In this document: positions 24,801 through 35,023 of the stretch, in pieces
Position numbering within the stretch: the stretch's first letter is position 1
Layout: every line of letters begins with the position of its first letter
Assembly: GCA_001598975.1 (NCBI GenBank)
Contig: BBXU01001413.1
Span: 1-41,949, forward strand
Reading direction: 5' to 3'
Origin: Parachlorella kessleri
Lineage: Eukaryota > Chlorophyta > Trebouxiophyceae > Chlorellales > Chlorellaceae
DNA length: 41,949 nucleotides
Notes under the pieces: generated by a model
What the model was told of the DNA's origin: nothing
The model's input: only the letters and a program-made list of their open reading frames with translations
Database searches by the model: none
Program-made: the position numbers and the translations under genes

Positions 24801-27499
24801 CGATGTGGTACCGCCGGTCGTCCCCCGCATCCTGCAGGCAGCCGGGTGAGTGGCGCTGCAGTCATGCGGGCGTTGCTGTACCATGCTGTTCCATACAGAG
24901 AGCGTACTAGCACTCGTATCAACTATGCACACAGATGGAGGAGCTCCATGTGGTATCAGTCGCGATTTTGTTCACCCCTGCCAGCCCCCCTCCTACTCAG
25001 TTCACCATGTTCCTGCCGGGCCATTCAAGGGATCTTTGCACCAGCACGTCCAAAGCCCACAACAGTGTCCGATGTCAACTCTGGGCAAGGGAGCCTCGAG
25101 GCCCTGTCTCGGAGGCTACTTTGGCTCGCCATAAAGGACGGTCAAGACACTAAGACCCAAGCTGCTCACCACAGTCGACTCTCCTGCTGCGCCTGCATCG
25201 ACCATGATCCCAGTCGTCCAGCCCACATGGGGGCCCTCATCTGAGGGTTTGTAGGCCAATGGGTGGGTGTCAACTCCAGGCAGGGTGTCAACTCCAGGCA
25301 GGTCTCTTGACCGCTCCTTGCAGGCCTGTCTGTCTCTTGCTGAAGGTATATGGGTTGAGCCAAGCGCATCGCTGCCAGTGGAGCATCAATTGACTGCACT
25401 CATCTATGTAACTGCCAGTGGGGCACAGCAGGTGCACAGCACACTACATGGGTCCGTGCCGCCACCAGGACCGATCTTGGTAGGCCACACAAGGATGCAG
25501 GTACAGCAAGCTAGCACCCAGCAGGTCGCTTACCACAGCTTGTCAGCTCTTACCAAGCTCAGCTGTAGAACAAAGCTGTTGAGTACACACAGGTTTGGAA
25601 GCGAACCCATAGCGTTGGCTTACCCTGTGTTTCAACCAGCATGCTTTATGGCGGTCACCGCAGAGGTCAGCCTTGTCACAGTATGTCCACACTGCAGCAC
25701 AGAGCAAGGAGCAAATAACCTTGTGCACCCACCTTATATGACCCACAGACCTCTCCCTCCTAGGCTTCTGAGGCATTGGACCAGCCCACATCCATTTAGC
25801 ATCGTTCCTGAACCTCGTGCCCACTTCCTTACATATAGCTATAGCTTGCTGCCGCCTGTTCCACCCCCAGCAGCTGGCTGCACTGACAATTCTCGTGCTC
25901 CACTTACTGTTGCAGGTGAGCATTTCATGCTTGGGCGTCGGCTGATACTCAGCGCACGCTTTGCAGCACTCTCCTGCTGAGTCCATCCGAGCATCGTAGC
26001 CCCAGTTCAGTTCCTCTCCCCAGTAGCTGCATCAACCACCGAAGGATGTTGCAGAGAAAGAAGGCAAGGGCACGGTGCATGATGCCAATGGTGCTCACTG
26101 GAGGGGAGCCCCCTCCATGTGTACATCATGTGCCACGCCAGGTGACTTCAATAGTTTGCTGCCCTCCCTGTTTGCAACAAGCAAGCAATGAACTTGTCTT
26201 GCTTGCAGAACCCAGTGTCCGTGCAGAACCTGCAGACTGTCTGGTGATGGGGACACTCACTCGGTGTGGTGCAGGACGTGACACTCCCCTTCAGCAGTGG
26301 ACGATATAATCTCTTCTGCTGCTTGTTCCCTGGTGTGCTGAGATGCGTTGCCACCAGCTGCAGCTTCTGTTGCTGACGGCGCCCAAGTGGGCCCCATCAC
26401 AGCAGCAACAGTGTCCGCCGCCTTGAGGGTATCTGACGTAAATGCGATTGTCCGGTGAACATTGCCTTTGCCTCTTGGCAGCTTTGCATTGTGCCGGCCT
26501 GCAGCTAAGTACAGCCAGTGTACCAATTGTCGAAAAAAGCCCACTGCAGACCACCAGGTGTGGCTATGCATCATCACATGACAGCCACGTTGACAGCTCA
26601 AGGCATCGCCTGGCTGCGCAGGCATTGCCCAGATGCCTGTGGCGTAATCGCAGCTAAGCAGGTGTATGCGGCATGATTATCAACACTAAGACTGCAGACC
26701 CCTGCCGGAGGCCAGGGGACAGCTTTCCTAGCACTGGGAAGCAGATAAGTCAGAGCCTGCCTGCTGCCATAACGTCGGGGGTCCCTCCCTCAGCGAGCTG
26801 GGTATCATCCTTCTCCCTTTTTGAAAGTTCAAGCAACCAGCAACCACCCGTAATCAATGGCACGATGAAGGGTCCCTTAGCGCATTGGGATTCCAGGGCG
26901 GGGTGCTAGGGATGCAGTGATGCCCGTGGTGAGGCCTTGACACACGCTAGCCTCCCCTAGTCTGGCTTCTATATAAGACTAGACTGGGCGCTAGGGGTCC
27001 CCCTAGCAACCTGCTACGCCACTAGCAGACTCCTAGAAAATCCATAACCGCTAGTCAACCCTAGTCTTCCAACTAGGGTACCGGGCCCCTAGCGCTCCTG
27101 GCCATAGTCTCTGAACACTAGGGGCAGGCTAGGGTTTACTACGTTGTGACCAATCCTGTAAGGGTCTTACAGGGGTCCTCGAGGGATTGCCAGGGCCCTG
27201 ACTAGGACTCCCCGACTCCCTCTTCAGAAGGTGCCCATCTGGGTGCCTACCTCCGGTGCACTGGTCAGGACAGGCGTGACTTGACAGCGGCCAGGCTCCA
27301 GAAGCCACGCACCTGCGTTAAGCTCGAGCACCGGCTCGCGAGCATTCCTCCCAGCACTGGCGAGGCCATGCTCGAACTGCTCCTTCAAGGTTGCCAAGTC
27401 CTCCTGCAAACTGTATATATAATGCCATGTTATCAAAGTCAGCGTCGCTAATGTCAACGCCGTGCCGAAAAGGCACAGCCGGCGCTGTGAGTTCCCCAT
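21848..27499 (-). CDS. HPAT: Hydroxyproline O-arabinosyltransferase with N-terminal PAN/Apple-like domain
   Basis: Exons in transcription order: 27499-27313, 26498-26261, 26026-25908, 25691-25624, 25339-25312, 25240-25170, 24831-24700, 24508-24402, 24074-23940, 23742-23627, 23262-23078, 22817-22718, 22379-22282 and 21955-21848. They give 563 residues. A signal anchor (FGTALTLATLTLITW, about 11-29) implies a type II Golgi protein. A stem follows. Then comes a PAN/Apple-like domain at about 142-236: SAGECCKACAEY, WTYCDKADLCGD, CWLKH and GPHVGWTTG. The glycosyltransferase part (238-563) matches plant HPAT/RDN1 throughout: MGGFTRLLHSGCPDDL, SEPDHIWLKPMPN, YYILHYTYSNDF, EWRWDKRAY, LPPPR and NEATERIPGW. 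HPATs transfer arabinofuranose from UDP-arabinofuranose to hydroxyproline of wall glycoproteins and peptides. The 28-nt exon 5 is the weakest part. The intron at 23077-22818 is GC-AG. Confidence 0.93.
22818..23077 (-). other. GC-AG intron in the HPAT gene
   Basis: The donor is GAG|gcaagtg and the acceptor GTGCAG. Only this boundary keeps the frame from SLHRE into LMAQPP, aligned with the conserved HPAT segment ending in MIQPP. A canonical gtgagg lies five bases earlier, inside the CACCGTGAG triplets, but would shift the frame. Confidence 0.8.
25265..25300. repeat. Perfect 18-bp tandem duplication in an HPAT intron
   Basis: Two identical copies of GGGTGTCAACTCCAGGCA lie back to back inside the short intron between the 28-nt exon and the last PAN exon. 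Confidence 0.95.
26905..27205. repeat. CTAG-rich segment in HPAT intron 1
   Basis: By hand count about 15 CTAG tetramers lie in 300 bp, often as CCCTAG or CTAGGGG on both strands, where about one is expected by chance. There is no coding potential. The origin is unclear; it may be a remnant of a repeat element. Confidence 0.75.
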
Positions 27500-29757
27500 G
27501 GAGCTCCCCTTCGATTTTAGCAGTACCAATTAGGATACCATCCAGTGCGTACTGCAGCAGGATGTTGCACCTAAGAAGAACCGCTTCTAGAATGTTGACA
27601 CAGGACCTGGCAGGCCGGGGTTCTAGGATTGGTCATATGGTCAGTCCTAGAAAATCGGCGGGCAGCCTGCTCTGGCAGACTGGTGGCCAGAGCAGCGCCA
27701 GAAAGTTGTTATGTCTTCATTTGGTGCCAAACGCAGCTTCGCGTGTTACACCTTCGCTCTGGAGCACTCCCCGGGCGGCCGGAGGAAGGTCATGGGGACG
27801 ATCAAGTGCTCACACAAAAAGGGCGCAAGCAGGTCACGTCGAACCCTGAAATGGGGAAGATGGTAAGCTCATAAGATCAAGGCACCTACGCCAAGGGACT
27901 TGAGAAACGCATGCTGACTAAGCGTTGCTCGTAGCGCGCTGCAATGGCGCAAGCGCCGAAGGCCTGCTGCAAGTCTCCTGACATACATTTGCCATGGCTA
28001 TCGGCAGGCCTCCTTTGCAAAATGAACATGTTCTACCATGATTGCATCATGAACCCTGGAGCCATTCAATGGCAGCTAGCATGCTGACCACTGGGCAGCA
28101 GCCTGCCAACTATTACTCCATTTCTCTTGGGCAGGCACACCTATCCTGGCACTTATAATGGGCTGGTACATTTTTGATATGCAGGTAACAGGAATGCAGC
28201 ACAAAAAGGTATGCAAAGGGCAAAACCCAGCTGGACTGCAGGCTATTCTGGTTCAGGTCAACGTTGTCCGTGAAGTGGCTAGCGACCTGAACATCTTAAC
28301 CCAGCGGGGTACCTGCTACCCACCCAGATGTCTGGCCGCCACCTGGAATGGTTGCTAGCGCCTGCTTGTTGGCTGGCCTGTGGAGCGAATGGGGCTTGCT
28401 ACCATTGCTGCTGCTCCTTAGCTGGCCTGGAGGCGATTGTTCCGCTGCTACATGGGCGCCGTTTGCTGCAGCCCCACCTGCTATTTGCCCCGCAGCTGCA
28501 GAGCAAGACAGACAGTGCCAGCCGCAAGGGGGGGGGGGGCTACGAGAGGTGGGTTGATGCAGCCACAGTGCCAGTCCGCCTCACAAGTGCATGCACAAGT
28601 GTCGCAGGTTAGCATGTTGTGCTCTGGTTGGAGGGCCCCGCCACCCTCGCAGGCTGTAGCAGCTGGACTGCACACCAGCAAGAGCTGGCCTGAGGCCGCA
28701 CTGGTACTCCTGCAGCCGCTGGGGAGCTCCCCATATGTCCGCACCTCTATGCTGAGCGTGAGGGCCTTAATCATGCGCAGCATGCTGACAATCTGGATGC
28801 CGCGGCAGCTGCTAGGTTGGGTGGGCAGATCGCCTTGCTTGAGGAAAGGCAGCCCCTCCGCCTGCTTTGCGAGTGCTGGCCATGCTGCCCATGCTGCCCA
28901 TGCTGCACTGCCAGGAGCACAATGCCGTGAAGTTTTTCAGGAGAAGGTGGCTGTGCTGCCATGCGGCCTGCAGCTGCTCAGCCCACAGCCATGCTGGGTC
29001 GGCTGCAAGCCAGTGGTTGAGCCCATGACCGCTTCCGCCACCTCGGCAAATCTCTGGCACAACAGGCTGCAGCAAACCTCTGGCACTGTAGCACCCCATT
29101 GAAGTGCTCTGCAAACCCCGCCGCTCGGTGATTGCCTATGTGGTGCGCCTCGCCATTGGGGCCTGTCAGTGGGAGCGGGCATTGAGAGGGCCAGCAGGGG
29201 CAAACGACATCATTGTGACATAGAATGGTGTGGAGGTTGCCCCCATTGTAGTCCTCCTCCATCTGGGCTGTCACTCGCTCTGCATTGGGGCCTGTTGGCC
29301 AGGATGGGCCTGACGTGCGATGGCATGGCGCAGGCGGTTTAGCTGCTGCTTGGCTGACCTGCTGGCTGCGCCGCCACCCTCCCGCCTGACCTGCACTTCA
29401 ACTGCGTACCACGCTTCACTAAGGCCGCCACCTCCTGTGAGACCCAAGACTGCCGGGGCGGTAGCTGCTCCCCAGGCGCCACATCCAAGGTGGCCGTTTG
29501 CAGGACTGTGGTGAATGCCTCCCAGGCTGTGGCTGCATGGGTGAGAGTTGGGCCGGGGGTTAGTCTAGTCTAACAGCGTACCGCCACCTGACCATGCTGC
29601 CGTGAGTCCCCCAGATGGGGCCAACAAAAAGCCAGGATGTACTATGCCCACAAACCACAAGATCCAAGTACAAATTCTTAATGGCATGCACCACCCCGTC
29701 CGGGGGTTGGGAGGGGTGAAAGCCGGGGGTGGGAAAGGGGACTGGGATAATAGGTGA

Positions 29758-29789
29758 CGGGTGGGTGGGTGGGTGGGTGGATGGGTGGC
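29758..29789 (+). repeat. GGGT microsatellite
   Basis: A run of GGGT units, broken once by GGAT. It could form a G-quadruplex, but there is no other sign of function. Confidence 0.85.
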
Positions 29790-29846
29790 TCACTGTCGGA
29801 CATGATAGCGAGCATGGAACTAGTTGATGCCATCGGATGCTTTTGC

Positions 29847-29874
29847 AATACCATGACAGGCCTGTCATGGTATT
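29847..29874. repeat. Perfect 28-bp palindrome
   Basis: AATACCATGACAGG is followed directly by its exact reverse complement, with no spacer. It is separated by three bases from a second palindrome. Confidence 0.97.
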
Positions 29875-29877
29875 CTT

Positions 29878-29903
29878 AATCACAGTACCTAGGTACTGTG
29901 ATT
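29878..29903. repeat. Perfect 26-bp palindrome
   Basis: AATCACAGTACCT is followed directly by its exact reverse complement. The centre contains CCTAGG. Confidence 0.97.
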
Positions 29904-30254
29904 CAGAAGCATGTCATGGCCAAGGGCCCATGGTACAGGCCCCAGCAGGGAGCCTGTCCTAGCTATACTCTAGGAGACCTGTCCCTAATCATCAACATGT
30001 GTGGTCCAGGGGCAGGAACGGTCCTCCGTAGCTGCACTACAGCTGCTAATGGGAGCCAAATGGCAAGACGTACATAAGGCTTTCTCGGGGGCATTTGCCA
30101 TGTTGCGGGTGCAATACAGCCGCCAGAATACCTGATAAGGGCGCTAGGGCACGGTCGGTCTTTTGTGCACAGCAGCCGACTCTGAGGTCTCAGTGGAGGT
30201 GGCTGGCGCATGTCTTGCTGACTCAACGGCTGCAGCATAGCCGACATAAAGGCC

Positions 30255-33200
30255 ATGGAAACGAGAAAGAGCCTTCCACTGGCTGTCGCCTGTTTTGCGA
30301 CCCTGGTAGCCATCGCAACAGGTAAAGAAGCGGTCTTTGCAGCCCATGTGCGCATGGCATGTGTAAAGGCTCAGCATGGCTCCCTGCCAGGCTCTCGGCC
30401 CATGCGACATCTATCATTATCGACAGTGGTGTATGGTCTTTCCTTCTGGGAGACTGGATCCACTGGGGGAAGCCCACTCTGAGGGGAAGCCCACTTGTGG
30501 GAAGCCCACTGGGGGGAAGCCCAGCCCAGTCTGGGCTTCCTGAAGCTCACTTTGAGTGTCTCTCCTGGTGAAATCCTGGACCTCCATGAAGCCATGACTG
30601 CAGGTCAACCTGGTCTTGACATGGCCATGGTCATGGGGGCCAACGGCAATGGCAATGGCAATGGCAATGGCAATGGCATTGGAAACGGTGGGATTGGAAA
30701 CGGTAAGCACTGGGCACCAAGCTGCCGGTGGTCCTGGGGCAGGGCGGGATAGGGGGGGAATGGAGATGTCCCACCTCAGCAGACAGCACGCAGCAGTATC
30801 AGGAAGAGAAATGCTGCCCATGGGCTAGCTGGTGGAGGAAAGCTCGGTTGAAGAGTTGGTGATTGGCACCTGCTGCATGCCATACGTGTACATGTATACA
30901 CTGGTGTCTCAGGGTGCTGAGGCTTCTGCCTTACGCTGGGCAGGATTGTGCTGCTTTGGTGCCGTTCCCGATACAACTTCCTTTGCGGCATTCACCATGA
31001 AGCAATCCTTCCTGTGGTTCACTTTCCTAGGCTGGCGTCGGGTCGGAGCTGTCTTGGCGATATTTGGGTGGAAAAGGAGGATATTTTCAGAGTGACCCGG
31101 GGTCACTCTGAATATCCTCCTTGTCACCTCACAAGCATGCATTGCAAAGTTGCATTTGCTCCTGCATCAGGCCTTGCCAAGCTCTCCCGTCTGCGTGTAG
31201 TTTGCATATACCAAACCATAGCTTTGTCAAGCCAGCAGGCTTGTAATTGCATGTGATGTTGATCTTGGCATGCAGGAGGGCCCCCAACAATCGTCCGTGG
31301 TGAGTCAACAGGCCGCGGTGCGCCAGGACTGTCAAACTCTCAAGGTGAGCTTGGTAGTTGAGGTGGCGCACATGATGTGTGCTCTTTATTTGTCATTCTC
31401 GTTTCTACAGCAGGTGCATAGGTCTTAAAGAAGCCAAGATGTCGTCATTGAGATGAGAAGTTAGGGAACCATTGTGCATGCCAGTCTTGTAGTGTCCCTA
31501 CTAGGCAGGTGTGCTAGCAGCCATATCGCAGGTGGTGACAGCCAGTTCCTCAAGCGTCCTCAGCACCCCTGCAGAGGGTGTCAAAGAGTTTAATGAAGGT
31601 TTGATTTCATCAGGATTCCGCCTCAATTTAATGGCATTTCATATGGCCAGTGCAGGTTTGCCCAATGGGCTGCTCAACAACTACTTCCAGGCTGGCCAAA
31701 GCAGTAACAATCCATTCCAGGGCAACGACAACAACGGTAGGATGGCATTGACGAGGCGCATGCACAGTATATTCAGGCTCTGCCAACAAAGCACTGTGGA
31801 ACACTTGCCACGTACGGACCCATGCAAGATAGCCCACTGCGCAGGTATGCACTGCAAATTGGGCTGCTTAACATGTGCATCATGTTCACCAGGGCCCAGT
31901 CACATCATGCTGCCCAGTTTGGGGTCAGTTAGTAAGTCCACTTTGCGCTTGCGATCCGTCCTTGGAACTAGACTCTGCATCCAATGCCGCAACCAATGGG
32001 TCAGGGTTTGTGATTTCAGCTACATGCAATGCTCTTGATCATGTCCAGGGAATGGCCCGTGCAACGGCGTCAGCAACTACCCCTTCTGCCCGGGCAACAA
32101 CCCGCCCCCTGAAATGCCTCCCCCGGGCACTCCTCCCCCGGGCAACAACCCGCCCCCGAGACGCCTCCCCCGGGCAACAACCCGCCCCCCGAGACGCCTC
32201 CCCCGGGCAACAACCCGCCCCCGAGACCCCACCCCCGGCCCCCGCCTCCCGCTGGGCCCCCGCCACCGCCCGGCCCCCCGCCTCCTCCCGGGCCCCCGCC
32301 GCCCCCCGGCACGCCGCCACCTGGTAGGTGCTGCAGTGGAACCCCCATCAACCGTGGTCCCATGGCGAGCCTTCCCTTGTTCTGCCCTGTATCAGGCGAA
32401 GAAGGCCACAGTAGGGGTCCCCTGCTTCTCCACATTGCCTCACTGCCAAGGGTTAAGTCTCAATCTTAGCACCCATGCGTGCAGCACCAGCGCCAGCGCC
32501 TGCGCCTGCACCGGCGCCTGCTCCGGCGCCTGTGCCTGTACCGGTGCCAGTGCCAGTGCCAGTGCCAGCGCCAGTGCCTGCCCCCGCACCAGCTCCCGCA
32601 CCAGCTCCCGCCGTCCTGGTGGTCAAGAAGCCCGCGCCACCCCCTGCACCTGCCGTCATTGTTGTCAAGAAGAAGCCACCACCATCGCCGCCAATCCCTA
32701 CATGCGTGGATGCTGTGTAAGTGACTTGTCCCATACTGTGGCAGGGTATGCGTTCGGCTTGGGTTTGCTGTGGGCTGGGGCCTGAAGAATGGCAGAGGGG
32801 GCTAGCTGTCGATAGATCGCGTGCAGTGCTTGGAGTTCCTAGTACATATGAACTGGCCCCCTGAGAAGGGCGAGTGCCATCGTCCCCACACCAAGTACCT
32901 GGTATATGCTAAACAGCATCACTCCCGTGGCTGCCTGGCTTCACCCTGTTAGGCTAGTCCAAGGACGTGTCCATTGACTGTGGTTACAAGCTGCGCTCCA
33001 ACCTTGCCCCATGCAGGTATGAGTCCTGCTGCCTTGCCGTGTACCCCAAGTTCACCTACTCCAAGGGCAAGCCAGTGGTCCCCGCCACCTGCTCTGTCAT
33101 CGTCCTGTAAGCCAGCAGTGCCCCCCATGTTGCATGGGAGATGCAAGCCTGGTGCAGGAGGGTTGTAAGTGCAACAGGGACATGCCCTGCTGCTGCAGTG

Positions 33201-33956
33201 GGGTGCTTGGGGATGTGTGTGTCAACTGTGCATGAGTGGGGGCAGGCCAGGTGCTTGCTGGTTCATGGTCAGCTGTTCTCAACACTGCCTTGCGGCGCAG
33301 CATGAAGGGCAGGTGTCCCAGTATTTGTCCCTGCATTTGTCCATCCTCACTTTGAGCTGCAACTGACCAGCAGCACCCAATTTTGCAGGATTGAAACTGA
33401 CAAGAAGAAAAGTGTGCCTATCACCAAGGACTACGGCCTAGTCGCCTACCCACCGCTGACCTGGAAGCTGACCACGCCTGGCTTCCCGGTGGAGGTCTGC
33501 GTCTGCCCCCCTCCACCGCCCAAGAAGATTGTGGTGGTGGCCAAGTCCAAGCCGCCTGTCAAGGTTGTGGAGGTCCCCGTCAAGAAACCATTCATCATCT
33601 CGGTAAGCCTGGGTTACCTGGGGCGGGCTCCCTGCTGGCAGCTAGCATGCCTAGCATGCTGCGCAGGCAGCTGAGGGGCAAGCAGGAGCCATGCAACCCT
33701 GCCTGCAAGGGACAGTCGCAATGATGTATGTGCATCAGGTCTCGATGGGCTGAGCTGTAGTTGTGCCTTGAGTTGCACCCTGGCCCAACGGTCCCAGCCA
33801 GCTACAGGGTCGTGCCACTCACATACATGTGTGGTCTTGGTGTGTGACAGATAGCATTGCAGTGTCAATTGCCCTTGGTGCCGAGATACAGCAGTCTCAC
33901 TGGTGGGTGCGAATATGGTGCAGGACCTGGCCATTGCTAGTAAGAAGAATCCCTAA
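30255..33956 (+). CDS. Secreted Gly/Asn- and Pro-rich six-cysteine protein A
   Basis: The family is not recognised. Exons: 30255-30321, 30604-30702, 31276-31344, 31656-31736, 32049-32323, 32470-32716, 33017-33106, 33389-33602 and 33924-33956; about 391 residues if one base missing from a C-run is allowed for. Exon 1 is a signal peptide (METRKSLPLAVACFATLVAI). Then come an NG-repeat exon, GPPTIVRG, and PFQGNDNNG. A GPCNGVSNYPFC exon runs into GNNPPPETPPP repeats and polyproline. An AP/VP run follows, then VIVVKKKPPPSPP. A six-Cys domain comes next: PTC, YESCCLAVYPK, VVPATC, GLVAYPPLTWKLTTPGFPVE and CVCPPPPPKK. The early introns are all phase 1; the domain introns are phase 2, 2 and 0. The extracellular wall role is inferred from composition. 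The last exon (DLAIASKKNP) is the least certain, and further tiny exons may be missing between 30703 and 31275. Confidence 0.8.
30463..30539 (+). repeat. GGGGAAGCCCACT repeats ending in a hairpin, gene A intron 1
   Basis: Four copies of a GGGGAAGCCCA(CT) unit at spacings of about 16 bp are followed by an inverted repeat: GAAGCCCAG (30516-30524) and CTGGGCTTC (30531-30539) with a six-base loop. Confidence 0.85.
31074..31122. repeat. Near-perfect foldback palindrome in gene A intron
   Basis: The left arm at 31074-31098 and the right arm at 31100-31122 pair completely except for a two-T bulge in the left arm. The loop is one base. The arms run from AAGGAGGATATT to GAGTGACCC. It lies in the intron between the second and third modelled exons of gene A. 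Confidence 0.95.
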
Positions 33957-35023
33957 GGGCGCACCAACCCTAGGGGCCTAGGCTTGGAGAGCTGGCACCG
34001 CACGCAGTAAAGGTGCCAAATCCTGAGGTGATTGTGAAGATGGTTAAAAATGTGACAAGGTACAGTTTTGTGCAGTTCAAGTTCAACCAAGTTGTGAAGG
34101 AGTTGCAACGAGAATATGCTATGATGACACCAACCAACCAAGCTGCCTGCTAGTTGAGTTGAATTTGCACCAGCACGCTCAGAAACAGCATTGCAAGACC
34201 CATACACCTGGGCTGGCATGGTTGACACAACATGGCGCTCGTCCACCGTGCCAGCCCTGCCTGAAATGGAATATAGACTCACTTTGGGACATGGTCTGTA
34301 TGTTAACGTTGCGCAGCGCATGTTGCCCTTTTCTGTCCAAGCCTTGCAACCTTGGTGATTTTTCCACCAGCTGTCTCCAGACATGAATCCCTCTGAAGAT
34401 CTCCCTTCCAAGGAAAATTCTTGTACATGTCCCCTGCACATATATGCTGTTAGCCTGAGAGGTGTGCATCTACTGGCCTTGTAAACAGCGTCGCTATTGA
34501 CAGATAGACACTGCCACCTAGGATGTGCTGGGTAGCAGTGTCTGGCATTTGCTCTGCCAGTCATATGGCCTATATGAAGGGTCTAGACAGCAGATCTGCT
34601 GGACGGCTGGGGCCTAGGACCTTCCCTTAGCCCAGCCTGGTGCCAGGCCTGTTAGTCACCCTGAGGCACCTCCCATGGCTTGGGACAATGGTGCAACCGA
34701 AGGCCTCGTTGCACATGAATAACGGCAAGCAGTGTCACATGTGTACAGCCACAGCGGTCTAGCCTAGTAGCCGGCATACCTGTTACAACCCCTGTACATT
34801 GATATCATCGATAGGACTAGCTACATAGTCAAGACTGATCAGTACGGCTGCTGGCCAACTGATCATGCGTGACCCATAGGTCGTGCAGTCTGCACAATTT
34901 GCCACCTGTCTGACTACTCTGCGCGTGTGACTTGACCACGAGCTGCCACTGTGCAGAACCTTCTGTCATCTTGTAAGCTTTCTTTTTTTGCAAGGACAAG
35001 ATTGTACAGTCTGAAAGGCGGCC
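33957..35023 (+). other. Gene A 3' side and gene B promoter region
   Basis: A 1067-bp gap. TGTAA at 34480-34484 could end gene A. The sequence just before the gene B ATG (AAGGCGGCC) resembles the one before gene C (AAGACGGCC) and gene A (AAAGGCC). No other gene is supported. Confidence 0.45.

Larger units (their letters stand above)
27500..30254. other. 2.75-kb region without a supported gene
   Basis: This lies between the HPAT start and gene A, whose promoters should be at its two ends. ORFs of up to 221 codons occur near 28437-29102 (+) and 28481-29274 (-), but none has family motifs, and none extends across good splice sites into another open segment. Contents worth naming are a C/G homopolymer at about 28531-28540, three CATGCTGCC copies near 28880-28907, a GGGT run at 29758-29789 and two perfect palindromes at 29847-29903. 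Confidence 0.5.

Noticed and set aside
28437..29102. 221-codon plus-strand ORF
   Set aside because: Composition is random-like (Cys, Arg and Gln scattered) and no domain or splice-consistent neighbour was found; not reported as a gene.
31276..31344. Splitting this gene A exon into two (24 and 18 bp) with a donor at 31300
   Set aside because: The implied intron would be 27 bp, too short, and the whole interval is open in the right phase.
32039..32734. Minus-strand Gly/Ala-rich ORFs opposite gene A
   Set aside because: Mirror frames of the Pro/Ala-rich exons, with no start context and no homologous motif.
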